Assembly: GCA_025757985.1 (NCBI GenBank)
Contig: CP107210.1
Span: 558,001-622,000, forward strand
DNA from: Oscillospiraceae bacterium
GTDB lineage: Bacteria > Bacillota > Clostridia > Oscillospirales > Ruminococcaceae
Length of the DNA: 64,000 nucleotides
Direction of reading: 5' to 3'
Under the pieces are notes generated by a model. The model saw only the letters and a program-made list of their open reading frames with translations. It made no database searches and was not told where the DNA came from. A program made the position numbers and the translations under genes. Position 1 is the stretch's first letter, and the number at the start of each line of letters is the position of its first letter. Below are positions 17,097-24,409 of the stretch, one piece after another.

Positions 17097-18623
17097 ATGC
17101 AGACCAATATTCTGGATTGGCTTGAAGCTACCGCAGCCCATACTCCGGAGGGCGCCGCTGTCGGCGATGCGCAGCAGGACTACACCTGGGCGCAGCTGGC
17201 AGAAAACGCCCGCCGCGCCGGCAGCTTTCTGGCCGGTCATACCGCGCCGCGCTGCCCGGTCGCGTTCTATCTGGAAAAATCCGCGCCGGTTTTCGCCGCA
17301 ATGCTCGGCACTGTCTATGCGGGCTGCTGCTATTCCGTGCTGGACACCCGCCAGCCTGCCGCTCGCACACAGCAGGTGCTGAGCACACTGCAGCCGTGCC
17401 TGCTCATCACTGACCGCGACCATGCGGACGCCGCCGCGGCGCTCGGCTGTTCCTGCAGCGTTTACCTGCTGGAGGATCTGCTCACAGCAGCGGTACAGCC
17501 TTCGCTGCTGGCTGCACGCCGTGCGCAGGCTGTGGATGTAGACCCGCTGTACATCAACTTTACAAGCGGCAGCACCGGCGTTCCCAAGGGGGTCACGGTC
17601 AGCCACCGCTCGGTGCTGGACTTTATCCCGCAGTTTGCCGCCATCTTTGGCATAAAAGCGCAGGATATTCTCGGCAATCAGGCTCCGTTTGACTTTGATG
17701 TTTCAGTCAAGGATCTCTACACCGCCTTATACACCGGTGCCAAGGTGCAGATCATCCCGCGTGCCTATTTCAGCCAGCCCACCAAGCTGATGGACTATCT
17801 GGCAGATCATGCGGTCACAACGCTGGTCTGGGCTGTCAGCGCGATGTGTTTTGTCTCGATCATGAACGGTTTCGGCTACCGCGTGCCTACCGCAATACGG
17901 CAGGTGTTGTTCAGCGGCGAGGTCATGCCCATAAAGCATCTCAACAAATGGAAGGCCGCCCTGCCGCAGGCCCGTTTCGTAAACCTCTACGGCCCTACTG
18001 AGATCACCTGCAACTGCACCTACTACATCCTGCCGGACCGTGTCTTTGCCCCGGAGGAGGTGCTTCCCATCGGACACGCCTTCCCCAATGAAAAGGTGTT
18101 TCTATTGGACGAAAATGACCGCCTTGTCACCGAACCCGGCCAGGCAGGGGAGTTGTGTGTCTCCGGCACGGCGCTGGCGCTTGGCTACTACGCCGACCCG
18201 GCCCGCACGGCGCAAGCCTTCACCCAAAATCCGTTGAACACCCGCTGGTATGAGCGCATCTATCGCACAGGCGACCTTGCACGCTGCGATGCGGCGGGGG
18301 AGTTCTATTACATAGGCCGCAAGGATTTTCAGATCAAGCACATGGGGCATCGCGTAGAGCTGGGCGAGATCGAGGCCGCAGCCATGCGCTGCGATGCTGT
18401 GACGCGCGCCTGCTGCATCTTTGATGCAGAGAAGCAACGGCTGCACCTGTTCTATACCGGCAGCTGCGAAAAAGCGGCCCTGCTGGCCGCGCTCAAAGCA
18501 GCCCTGCCGCCCTTTATGCAGCCGAACACGGCCCTGCAGCTGGACGAGCTGCCGATGAACAAAAACGGCAAGATCGACCGCACGGCACTGGCCGCACTGA
18601 CCAAAAAAGGAGCCCGAAAATGA
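17097..18623 (+). CDS. dltA: DltA-like amino acid:carrier protein ligase (adenylation enzyme)
   Basis: Activates an amino acid as its adenylate and loads it on the carrier protein; canonical DltA uses D-alanine. The 508-residue enzyme shows the P-loop-like FTSGSTGVPKGVTVSH (~154-169), FDFDVSVKDLYTAL, NLYGPTEITCNC, YRTGDLAR, GRKDFQIKHMGHRVELGEIE and the C-terminal MNKNGKIDR lysine. Where Bacillus DltA has FCGEVLP, this protein has FSGEVMP (Ser273 in place of the Cys linked to exclusion of L-alanine). The substrate may therefore not be D-alanine. Its stop overlaps the decarboxylase start (ATGA), showing translational coupling. Confidence 0.85.
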   Translation: MQTNILDWLEATAAHTPEGAAVGDAQQDYTWAQLAENARRAGSFLAGHTAPRCPVAFYLEKSAPVFAAMLGTVYAGCCYSVLDTRQPAARTQQVLSTLQPCLLITDRDHADAAAALGCSCSVYLLEDLLTAAVQPSLLAARRAQAVDVDPLYINFTSGSTGVPKGVTVSHRSVLDFIPQFAAIFGIKAQDILGNQAPFDFDVSVKDLYTALYTGAKVQIIPRAYFSQPTKLMDYLADHAVTTLVWAVSAMCFVSIMNGFGYRVPTAIRQVLFSGEVMPIKHLNKWKAALPQARFVNLYGPTEITCNCTYYILPDRVFAPEEVLPIGHAFPNEKVFLLDENDRLVTEPGQAGELCVSGTALALGYYADPARTAQAFTQNPLNTRWYERIYRTGDLARCDAAGEFYYIGRKDFQIKHMGHRVELGEIEAAAMRCDAVTRACCIFDAEKQRLHLFYTGSCEKAALLAALKAALPPFMQPNTALQLDELPMNKNGKIDRTALAALTKKGARK

Positions 18624-19795
18624 CAGATGCCATTTTGCAGCAGCTTGCGGCCGCCTACGGCACGCCGACCTTTGTCTTTGATGCAGATGCCCTGCAGGCG
18701 CGTGTGCGCGCTATACAGGAGGTATTCGGCCCGGACATTAAGCTCTGCTATTCCATCAAGGCCAATCCGTTTTTGCTGCCCGCCATGTCCGCCGTCACTG
18801 CGCGGCTGGAGGTATGCAGCCCCGGCGAGCTGTCCGTATGTGAGAGCCTGCAGGCAGCGGATGCGCGTGTCATCTATTCCGGCGTCAACAAAACACCTGC
18901 CGACATTGCCCGTGCCGTCGCAGACGGTGCCGGAAACTACACCGCAGAATCCCTTTTGCAGGTCCGCTATCTGCAGGAGGCTGCCCGCGCGGCGGGCCGT
19001 CGTCTGCCTGTGCTGCTGCGGCTGAACGCCGGCAGTCAGTTCGGCATGTCGAAGCAGGATCTTTTTTCCGCCTTAAAAAACCGCGCAGAAACACCGGATC
19101 TTGACTTTATCGGCATTCACTATTTTGTCGGCACCCAGCGCAAAAAGCTGACCTCCCAGCAAAAAGAGCTGACCATGCTGCAGGCGCTTTATGATGAGAT
19201 CGAGCAGACCTTCGGCCTGCGCCTGCCGGAGCTGGAATATGGCCCCGGCCTGCCTGTGCCGTACTTTGACGGCGATGACTTCACCGACACCCTTGCCCCT
19301 GCCAGAGCCCTCGCCCCTGCACTGCAGGAGGCTGCAGGGTGGGCGCACCTGACTGTTGAGATGGGCCGCTTTTACACCGCCGAATGCGGCTTTTACCTGA
19401 CAACCGCCATGGACTGCAAGGATCATGACGGCCAGCATTACTGCATAGTGGACGGCGGCATGAACCACCTGAACTATCTGGGACAGATCATGGGAATGAA
19501 GCGCCCGCACCTGCGCCATTTTGCCGCGCAGCAGGGGACGCAGCAGGACTGGACACTCTGCGGCAGCCTGTGTACGACCAACGATGTTCTGGTGCGCAGC
19601 ATCTCCCTGACCGGGCTGCAGCCCGGCGACCTGCTCGTCTTTGAAAATGCCGGCGCTTACTCTGTCACAGAGGGACTGGGGCTTTTCCTCAGCCGCGACC
19701 TGCCGCAGATCGTACTGTGGCAAAACGGCGCGCCGCAGCTTGTCCGCGCCCTCACACCAACTCACCCCCTCAACACCCCGTTGGGGGATATGTAA
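18620..19795 (+). CDS. PLP-dependent decarboxylase of the LysA/ODC fold (type III), within the Dlt-like operon
   Basis: 391 residues with an alanine-racemase-type barrel and C-terminal beta domain. The PLP lysine is K47 in CYSIKAN; other family pieces are LEVCSPGE, LRLNAGSQFGMS, GIHYFVGTQ, YGPGLPVPY, DGGMNHLNYLGQ, LCGSLCTTNDV and ENAGAYSVTEG. The DGGMNH...GQ stretch resembles the carrier-associated decarboxylases (BtrK, exosortase-linked type) more than plain LysA. It is coupled to dltA by a 4-bp overlap and followed by the carrier gene, so the likely substrate is an aminoacyl-S-carrier. A free amino acid decarboxylase making diamine or lysine remains possible. Confidence 0.85.
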   Translation: MTDAILQQLAAAYGTPTFVFDADALQARVRAIQEVFGPDIKLCYSIKANPFLLPAMSAVTARLEVCSPGELSVCESLQAADARVIYSGVNKTPADIARAVADGAGNYTAESLLQVRYLQEAARAAGRRLPVLLRLNAGSQFGMSKQDLFSALKNRAETPDLDFIGIHYFVGTQRKKLTSQQKELTMLQALYDEIEQTFGLRLPELEYGPGLPVPYFDGDDFTDTLAPARALAPALQEAAGWAHLTVEMGRFYTAECGFYLTTAMDCKDHDGQHYCIVDGGMNHLNYLGQIMGMKRPHLRHFAAQQGTQQDWTLCGSLCTTNDVLVRSISLTGLQPGDLLVFENAGAYSVTEGLGLFLSRDLPQIVLWQNGAPQLVRALTPTHPLNTPLGDM

Positions 19796-19814
19796 ACCAA
19801 AAAGGAGCATTATT

Positions 19815-20042
19815 ATGGAACAATTACTGGAAATCCTGAGCGAGATCAAGGAGGATGTAGATTTCACGACCTGCACCACGCTGATCGATGACGGCATTCT
19901 CGATTCCTTCGACATCCTGCAAATCATCTCCGCACTGAATGAAGCGTATGACATCTCTATCCCCGCCTCTGAGATCATGCCGCAGAACTTCAACAGTGCT
20001 GAGTCCCTTTACAAGATGGTGGAGCGCCTGCAGGAAGATTGA
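19815..20042 (+). CDS. dltC: DltC-like aminoacyl carrier protein
   Basis: A 75-residue acyl-carrier-type protein. The phosphopantetheine attachment serine is S31 in GILDSFDIL, followed by the helix IISALNEAYDISIPASEI, as in DltC. It should receive the activated amino acid from the ligase and deliver it to the MBOAT. The ATG at 19815 is preceded by AAAGGAG (19801-19807). It is the last gene of the operon; the SRP RNA promoter starts 11 bp after its stop. Confidence 0.88.
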   Translation: MEQLLEILSEIKEDVDFTTCTTLIDDGILDSFDILQIISALNEAYDISIPASEIMPQNFNSAESLYKMVERLQED

Positions 20043-20052
20043 CGGAAAACGC

Positions 20053-20081
20053 TTGCATTTATCCGGGACTTATTGTATAAT
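20053..20081 (+). promoter_or_regulatory. Promoter of the SRP RNA gene
   Basis: TTGCAT (20053-20058), 17-bp spacer, perfect TATAAT (20076-20081), placed ~6 bp before the first base-paired nucleotide of the RNA. Confidence 0.8.
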
Positions 20082-20085
20082 ACTA

Positions 20086-20262
20086 AAAGCGGACAGGGCT
20101 GAATTGCGCTGTTTCGCGTACAGATGCAGGTCCCGCGCGTGGGCAGCCTGTGAACCATGTCAGGCGGGGAACCGAGCAGCATTAAGCGGTGCTTGCACAG
20201 TGCCGCGGTCAAGCCTGCATCTGTACGCAAAGCAGCGCAGCCGCGTGCTCTGCCCGCTTTAT
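20086..20262 (+). ncRNA. ffs: Signal recognition particle RNA
   Basis: RNA scaffold of SRP, which targets nascent membrane proteins. The conserved SRP core is visible at 20150-20186: TGTGAACCATGTCAGG, a GGGGAACC apical loop, then GAGCAGCATTAAG. The ends pair as a long rod: AAAGCGG (20086) with CCGCTTT (20260), then GCGCTGTTTCGCGTACAG with its complement near 20221-20237. The terminal stem followed by TTTATTTG probably also ends transcription. A location just upstream of dnaX is the same as for the Bacillus scr RNA. Ends are assigned from pairing and could be off by a few bases. Confidence 0.85.
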
Positions 20263-20287
20263 TTGTATCTTAACGGGAGGTGGGCAG

Positions 20288-21994
20288 ATGTACCGCGCCT
20301 TATACCGCAAATGGCGCCCCCAGCGCTTTGCAGATGTTGTCGGCCAGACAGCCATCGTCACAGCCCTGCAAAACCAGATCGCAGCGGGCCGCATCGGCCA
20401 TGCGTATCTGTTCACCGGCACCCGCGGCACCGGCAAAACGACCTGCGCCAAGATCTTCGCCAAGGCGGTCAACTGTCTGGATACCTCCAGCCCTGACCCC
20501 TGCGGCGAATGTGAGATCTGCAAGGGTATCGACTCCGGCGCTGTCATGGACATCATCGAGATGGACGCTGCCTCCAACAACGGCGTTGACGACATCCGCG
20601 ACCTGCGGGACGAGGTGGCGTATCTGCCCTCGGTCTGCAAGTACAAGGTCTATATCATTGACGAGGTCCACATGCTCTCCACGGCAGCCTTCAATGCGTT
20701 GCTGAAAACGATGGAGGAGCCGCCCGAGCATGTCATCTTCATTCTGGCAACGACCGAGGTTCAGAAGGTCCCTGTCACGATCCTGAGCCGCTGTCAGCGG
20801 TACGATTTCACCCGTATCACGGCAGATGACATTGCCAAGCGCCTGCTTTATGTAGCCGGGCAGGAAAAAATCGATCTGGACGAAAACGCCGCACAGCTGA
20901 TTGGCCGCCTGGCCGATGGTGCCATGCGTGATGCACTGTCTATACTCGACACCTGCGCCGGTGTGGATAATAAGGTAGATGAAGCGCTGGTACGCCGTAT
21001 GGCAGGCGTCACAGACAGGGGATACCTGTTTGAGATCAGTGATGCGATTGCAGCCGGGGATTCGGTTGCCGCGCTTGAAAAGATTGCCGCCCTGCGCCAG
21101 CAGAGTGTTGACATGCGGCGCCTCTGCATAGAGCTTGCCGGTCATTACCGAAACCTGATGCTCAGCGCCCTGCCGGGCGGCACGGCACTGCTGGCCGGTA
21201 TCTCTCCCGAGGAGGAGGCTGCCTACAATCAGCGCCAGGATTTCCCGCAGGGCGATGCCATCCGCGCCATCAACGCCTTCGGCTCCGCACTTGAGAAGAT
21301 GAGCCGCGGCACCGACCAGCGCATCGAACTGGAGCTGGCTGTCTTTTCGCTGACGCAGCCGGAGATCACTGCCGCAGCCCCTGTTGTGGTACAGCAGGTC
21401 GCGGCCCCCGCAGCACCGCAGGCCTTTGCATCTGCACCGCCCGTGCAGCCGGCTGCTGCCATCGTGCCCCCGGTTGCGCAGTCAAGCACTGCGTCTGCTG
21501 CTTCGGCTGAGCCGGATGATCTGCCGCCGCCCATTGATGACGACCCGCCGTTCCTGCAGCCCGAGCTACAACCCGCGCCCCAACAGACTGTGCCGGCCGC
21601 ACAGCCCGCCGTCCCTAAGCCCGCACCGCGCAAAGCGGAGGCGGCGCGTTCTGTCGGCCCGCTGGAGCCGTTCGGCTTCTGGCCTGCTGTGCTGTCCGAC
21701 CTTGAAGAGAATGATGCCATGCTGATTTCTTTTCTGCGGGGCACAAAAGCCTACTGTGACGGAAAGCGTGTGCTGTTTGAATGCAGCGATGCCTTCCGGG
21801 ATTATATCCGCAGCAACCGCGAGGTCAGCAAGCGGCTGAAGGAAGCGATTTACCGCGTTTCCAAAACCAAGTACAGCATCGGCCCTTATGAAGAGCCGAA
21901 AGCCGCCGAAAACAGCAGCCCCGCTGTCAGTCTGGATGAAACCCTGCACACCATGCAGGCGCTGGGCGTTGACCTGAAAATCATTGACAAGTAA
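20288..21994 (+). CDS. dnaX: DNA polymerase III subunits gamma/tau
   Basis: Clamp-loader ATPase of the replisome, 568 residues. AAA+ core: YRKWRPQRFADVVGQ, Walker A GTRGTGKT (44-51), zinc site CGECEIC, Walker B YIIDEVHMLS, LLKTMEEPPEHVIFILATTE and SRCQRYDF. A Pro/Ala-rich linker (~360-460) precedes the tau C-terminal domain. ATG 20288 follows a GGGAGG RBS; the open frame continues upstream into the SRP RNA without a start signal. No A-rich slippery heptamer for a short gamma form is seen. It is followed by ybaB and recR, the classic dnaX-ybaB-recR order. Confidence 0.96.
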   Translation: MYRALYRKWRPQRFADVVGQTAIVTALQNQIAAGRIGHAYLFTGTRGTGKTTCAKIFAKAVNCLDTSSPDPCGECEICKGIDSGAVMDIIEMDAASNNGVDDIRDLRDEVAYLPSVCKYKVYIIDEVHMLSTAAFNALLKTMEEPPEHVIFILATTEVQKVPVTILSRCQRYDFTRITADDIAKRLLYVAGQEKIDLDENAAQLIGRLADGAMRDALSILDTCAGVDNKVDEALVRRMAGVTDRGYLFEISDAIAAGDSVAALEKIAALRQQSVDMRRLCIELAGHYRNLMLSALPGGTALLAGISPEEEAAYNQRQDFPQGDAIRAINAFGSALEKMSRGTDQRIELELAVFSLTQPEITAAAPVVVQQVAAPAAPQAFASAPPVQPAAAIVPPVAQSSTASAASAEPDDLPPPIDDDPPFLQPELQPAPQQTVPAAQPAVPKPAPRKAEAARSVGPLEPFGFWPAVLSDLEENDAMLISFLRGTKAYCDGKRVLFECSDAFRDYIRSNREVSKRLKEAIYRVSKTKYSIGPYEEPKAAENSSPAVSLDETLHTMQALGVDLKIIDK

Positions 21995-22015
21995 ATTTAT
22001 TTGGAGGAAAAACCT

Positions 22016-22357
22016 ATGAAAGCAAGACTGCCCAAAGGCTACGGCCGTCCCGATCCCAACGCCATGATGCGTCAGGTCCAGAAGATGCAGGATGATATCC
22101 GCGCCAAACAGGAGGAGCTGGAGGCCAAGGAATATACCGGCACCGCCAGCGGTGAGATGGTCACTGTCACGATGAACGGCAAGCACGAGATCACCGCCGT
22201 CAAGATCAAGCCTGAGGCTGTTGATCCGGACGATATCGAGATGCTGGAGGACCTCATCGCAGCTGCTGTCAACAGCGCTTCTTCTGCGGTTGACAAGGAC
22301 TCCGAGGAGGAAATGTCCAAGATGACCGGCGGTCTGAACATCCCCGGCCTGGGCTGA
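22016..22357 (+). CDS. YbaB/EbfC family nucleoid-associated protein
   Basis: A 113-residue DNA-binding nucleoid protein of unclear precise role, nearly always beside recR. Recognisable: MMRQVQKMQDDIRAKQEEL, GEMVTVTMNGKHEITAVKI, and VDPDDIEMLEDLIAAAVN. The N-terminal Gly/Pro-rich stretch and C-terminal GGLNIPGLG are typical. ATG 22016 is preceded by GGAGGA. It lies between dnaX and recR. Confidence 0.93.
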   Translation: MKARLPKGYGRPDPNAMMRQVQKMQDDIRAKQEELEAKEYTGTASGEMVTVTMNGKHEITAVKIKPEAVDPDDIEMLEDLIAAAVNSASSAVDKDSEEEMSKMTGGLNIPGLG

Positions 22358-22367
22358 GAGGCACACC

Positions 22368-22964
22368 ATGTTTCAAAAAACGGAGCCGCTGGAAAATCTG
22401 GTTGACCAGTTCGCCCGGTTTCCCGGTATCGGCCGCAAAAGCGCCGTGCGGATGGCTTATCAGGTCATGTCCATGCCTGCGGAACAGGCGATGGAGCTGG
22501 CTCAGGCTATCGAGCACGCCAAAAAAGATCTGCACCGCTGCCGTATCTGTCAGGACTTCACCACAGGTGATGTCTGCAAGATCTGTGCGTCCCAAAAGCG
22601 GGACCGCAGCGTGATCTGCGTGGTAGAATCCCCCCGCGACATCAAGGCCATCGAGCGTACCCATGAGTATAATGGTCTGTACCATGTACTGCACGGCGCA
22701 ATCTCGCCCATGGACGGTATCGGTGCCGATCAGCTCTGCATCAAGGAGCTGCTGGCCCGCCTGAATGACACCGTCAAGGAGGTCATTATGGCCACCAGTC
22801 CCACGGTCGAGGGGGAAGCCACCGCCATGTATATCGCCAAGCTTATCAAGCCGCTTGGCGTCAAAACGACCCGCCTTGCCTACGGCCTGCCTGTCGGCTC
22901 CAGTCTGGAATATGCCGATGAAACCACCCTTTACCGCGCCATGGCAGGCCGCGGCGAGCTGTGA
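22368..22964 (+). CDS. recR: Recombination mediator RecR
   Basis: Works with RecO (and RecF) to load RecA at gaps; 198 residues, full length. Helix-hairpin-helix GIGRKSAVRMAYQ, a C4 zinc finger (CRICQDFTTGDVCKIC) and the Toprim domain with VICVVESPRDIKAIERT and HVLHGAISPMDGIG; ends in the Walker-like TRLAYGLPVGSSLEYADE. It is 10 bp after ybaB in the same operon. A separate promoter for smpB begins inside the short gap that follows. Confidence 0.96.
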   Translation: MFQKTEPLENLVDQFARFPGIGRKSAVRMAYQVMSMPAEQAMELAQAIEHAKKDLHRCRICQDFTTGDVCKICASQKRDRSVICVVESPRDIKAIERTHEYNGLYHVLHGAISPMDGIGADQLCIKELLARLNDTVKEVIMATSPTVEGEATAMYIAKLIKPLGVKTTRLAYGLPVGSSLEYADETTLYRAMAGRGEL

Positions 22965-22975
22965 CACAATTTTTC

Positions 22976-23004
22976 TTGACTTTTAAGCGCAGGTGCGCTA
23001 CAAT
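22976..23004 (+). promoter_or_regulatory. Sigma-A promoter of smpB (and probably ssrA)
   Basis: TTGACT (22976-22981), 17-bp spacer, TACAAT (22999-23004); start codon 33 bp after the -10 box. Confidence 0.75.
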
Positions 23005-23036
23005 GAGTATCCTGCCAGTGCAAAGGAGGTGTACCC

Positions 23037-23504
23037 ATGGCTGAGGACAAAAGCGGAAAAAAAATGATTGCCGTCAACCGCGAGGTACGCCATGAGTACT
23101 TTGTGATCGAGGCGTTGGAGACCGGCATCGAGCTGGTCGGCACCGAGGTCAAAAGTCTGCGCGCCGGCGGGGTAAACCTGAAGGATTCCTGGGCCGATAT
23201 TGACGATGGGGAGCTGATTGCAAAGGGCATTCACATCAGCCCTTACGAGCAGGGAAACATCTTCAATAAAGATCCGCGCCGCCCGCGGCGTTTGCTGGCA
23301 CACAAGGCAGAGATCCGCCGTCTGAGCCAGCAAATCAAGCTGCAGGGATACACGCTGGTTCCGCTGTCGCTCTATTTCAAAAAAGGTCGCGTCAAGCTGG
23401 AACTGGGCCTGTGTAAGGGCAAAAAGCTGTATGACAAGCGTGCGTCTGCTGCGGCGCGCGATGCCAAGCGCGATATTGACCGCGCTATGAAAACGCAGCG
23501 ATAA
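23037..23504 (+). CDS. smpB: SsrA-binding protein SmpB
   Basis: Binds tmRNA and positions it in stalled ribosomes for trans-translation. 155 residues with NREVRHEYFVIEALETGIELVGTEVKS, NIFNKDPRRPRRLLAHK and the basic C-terminal tail KGKKLYDKRASAAARDAKRDIDRAMK. The RBS AAAGGAGGT lies 7 bases before the ATG. The tmRNA gene begins 49 bp after the stop, so protein and RNA partner are adjacent and probably co-transcribed. Confidence 0.97.
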   Translation: MAEDKSGKKMIAVNREVRHEYFVIEALETGIELVGTEVKSLRAGGVNLKDSWADIDDGELIAKGIHISPYEQGNIFNKDPRRPRRLLAHKAEIRRLSQQIKLQGYTLVPLSLYFKKGRVKLELGLCKGKKLYDKRASAAARDAKRDIDRAMKTQR

Positions 23505-23526
23505 GGTTGTTTTCACTTCACTTTCC

Positions 23527-23546
23527 CGGTGGGGGACACCCCACCG
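23527..23546 (+). other. GC-rich hairpin between smpB and ssrA
   Basis: Perfect 8-bp stem CGGTGGGG / CCCCACCG with loop GACA, ending 7 bases before tmRNA position 1. No T-run follows, so it is not a simple terminator; it may mark processing of an smpB-ssrA transcript. Confidence 0.4.
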
Positions 23547-23553
23547 AATATGC

Positions 23554-23906
23554 GGGGCTGTAATGGTTTCGACGGGGAGAGAGAGGCGTGAGCAGCGGGC
23601 CGTGGCGGTGACCCACGATAAAAGCGCCAACTTAAATTAACTGACAACAATTATCCTGTTGCCGTAGCTGCCTAATTAGGCGCTACCGTCCTGCCTGTGT
23701 TAGTACCGCATAGGGTCAGGGCGTCGATTAGGTACTGAACGTGAACGGGCTTAAGCTTTGCGGCCCGGCATGAATTTATGAAGCTACCAAGGTGTAGTGC
23801 GTGTGTGCTCGCCCGCACCAAGGGAAATCCAATAAACACACTGCGCCCGGAGATACTCTAACCGATTTCTTTTCGGACACGGGTTCGACTCCCGTCAGCT
23901 CCACCA
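23554..23906 (+). ncRNA. ssrA: Transfer-messenger RNA (tmRNA)
   Basis: Rescues stalled ribosomes and adds a degradation tag. The tRNA-like ends pair exactly: GGGGCTG (23554-23560) with CAGCTCC (23896-23902), followed by encoded ACCA. The 5' part has TAATGGTTTCGACGGGG; the T arm reads GGGTTCGACTCCC. The tag frame appears to resume at GAC 23643 (A at -4) and to encode DNNYPVAVAA, with stop TAA at 23673-23675. An Ala resume codon is excluded here because both GCx options run into stops within four codons. Length 353 nt fits. Confidence 0.95.
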
Positions 23907-23911
23907 TAAAA

Positions 23912-23951
23912 AGCAGCGTAGATTCGTTGGAATATACGCTGTTTTTATTTT
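23912..23951 (+). terminator. Intrinsic terminator after ssrA
   Basis: Stem CAGCGTA (23914-23920) / TACGCTG (23935-23941) followed by a T-rich run. Confidence 0.75.
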
Positions 23952-23974
23952 TAGATATTTCTTCAAAATAGGTG

Positions 23975-24003
23975 TTGACATTTCACTCTCGATTCGCTAT
24001 AAT
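23975..24003 (+). promoter_or_regulatory. Promoter of tRNA-Pro copy 1
   Basis: TTGACA, 17-bp spacer, TATAAT: full consensus, 30 bp before the tRNA. Confidence 0.85.
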
Positions 24004-24033
24004 AATTAAGCTGACTTGAGACAGCTCGGTTGA

Positions 24034-24110
24034 CCGGGTGTAGCGCAGTTTGGTAGCGCGCTTGAATGGGGTTCAAGAGGCCGTGAGTTCGACTCTCGCC
24101 ACTCGGACCA
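24034..24110 (+). tRNA. tRNA-Pro (anticodon GGG), copy 1
   Basis: 77-nt cloverleaf. Acceptor CCGGGTG pairs with CACTCGG, then A and encoded CCA. Anticodon arm CTTGA-ATGGGGT-TCAAG gives anticodon GGG; the T arm contains GAGTTCGACTC. It has its own promoter and terminator. Confidence 0.93.
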
Positions 24111-24135
24111 GACATTGGGCTGTGACAATCAGCAA

Positions 24136-24168
24136 AATCGCTGAGCCGTTTTGGTTCAGCGATTTTTT
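24136..24168 (+). terminator. Intrinsic terminator of tRNA-Pro copy 1
   Basis: Stem AATCGCTGA (24136-24144) / TCAGCGATT (24156-24164) with an 11-base loop and T-run. Confidence 0.85.
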
Positions 24169-24211
24169 ATTTTGATTTGATTTTGTTCTGCATATTTTTT
24201 CAAAATAGGTG

Positions 24212-24240
24212 TTGACATTTCGCTCTCGATTCGCTATAAT
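24212..24240 (+). promoter_or_regulatory. Promoter of tRNA-Pro copy 2
   Basis: TTGACA, 17-bp spacer, TATAAT; duplicated from the copy-1 promoter. Confidence 0.85.
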
Positions 24241-24271
24241 AATTAGGCTGACTTGAGACAGCCCGGTTCGA

Positions 24272-24348
24272 CCGGGTGTAGCGCAGTTTGGTAGCGCGCT
24301 TGAATGGGGTTCAAGAGGCCGTGAGTTCGACTCTCGCCACTCGGACCA
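24272..24348 (+). tRNA. tRNA-Pro (anticodon GGG), copy 2
   Basis: Identical in sequence and folding to the copy at 24034-24110, with encoded CCA; anticodon GGG in loop ATGGGGT. Confidence 0.93.
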
Positions 24349-24374
24349 AACATTGGGCTGTAGCAAGCAGCAGA

Positions 24375-24408
24375 ACACCCGCCGGAGCGTCTCCGGCGGG
24401 TGTTTTTT
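24375..24408 (+). terminator. Intrinsic terminator of tRNA-Pro copy 2
   Basis: 13-bp perfect stem (ACACCCGCCGGAG / CTCCGGCGGGTGT) with a 3-base loop and six T residues. It also separates the tRNA from the convergent SDR gene. Confidence 0.92.
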
Positions 24409-24409
24409 A

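Larger units (their letters stand above)
23953..24361 (+). repeat. Tandem duplication of a promoter + tRNA-Pro unit
   Basis: Two nearly identical segments (~23963-24121 and ~24201-24360) each carry the same promoter, leader, tRNA and the trailing ACATTGGGCTGT. Differences are a few point changes and one inserted C in the leader; the tRNAs are identical. The copies are separated by an intrinsic terminator. Confidence 0.85.

Noticed and set aside
20288..21994. Internal frameshift in dnaX producing gamma
   Set aside because: No A-rich slippery sequence with a following stop was seen.
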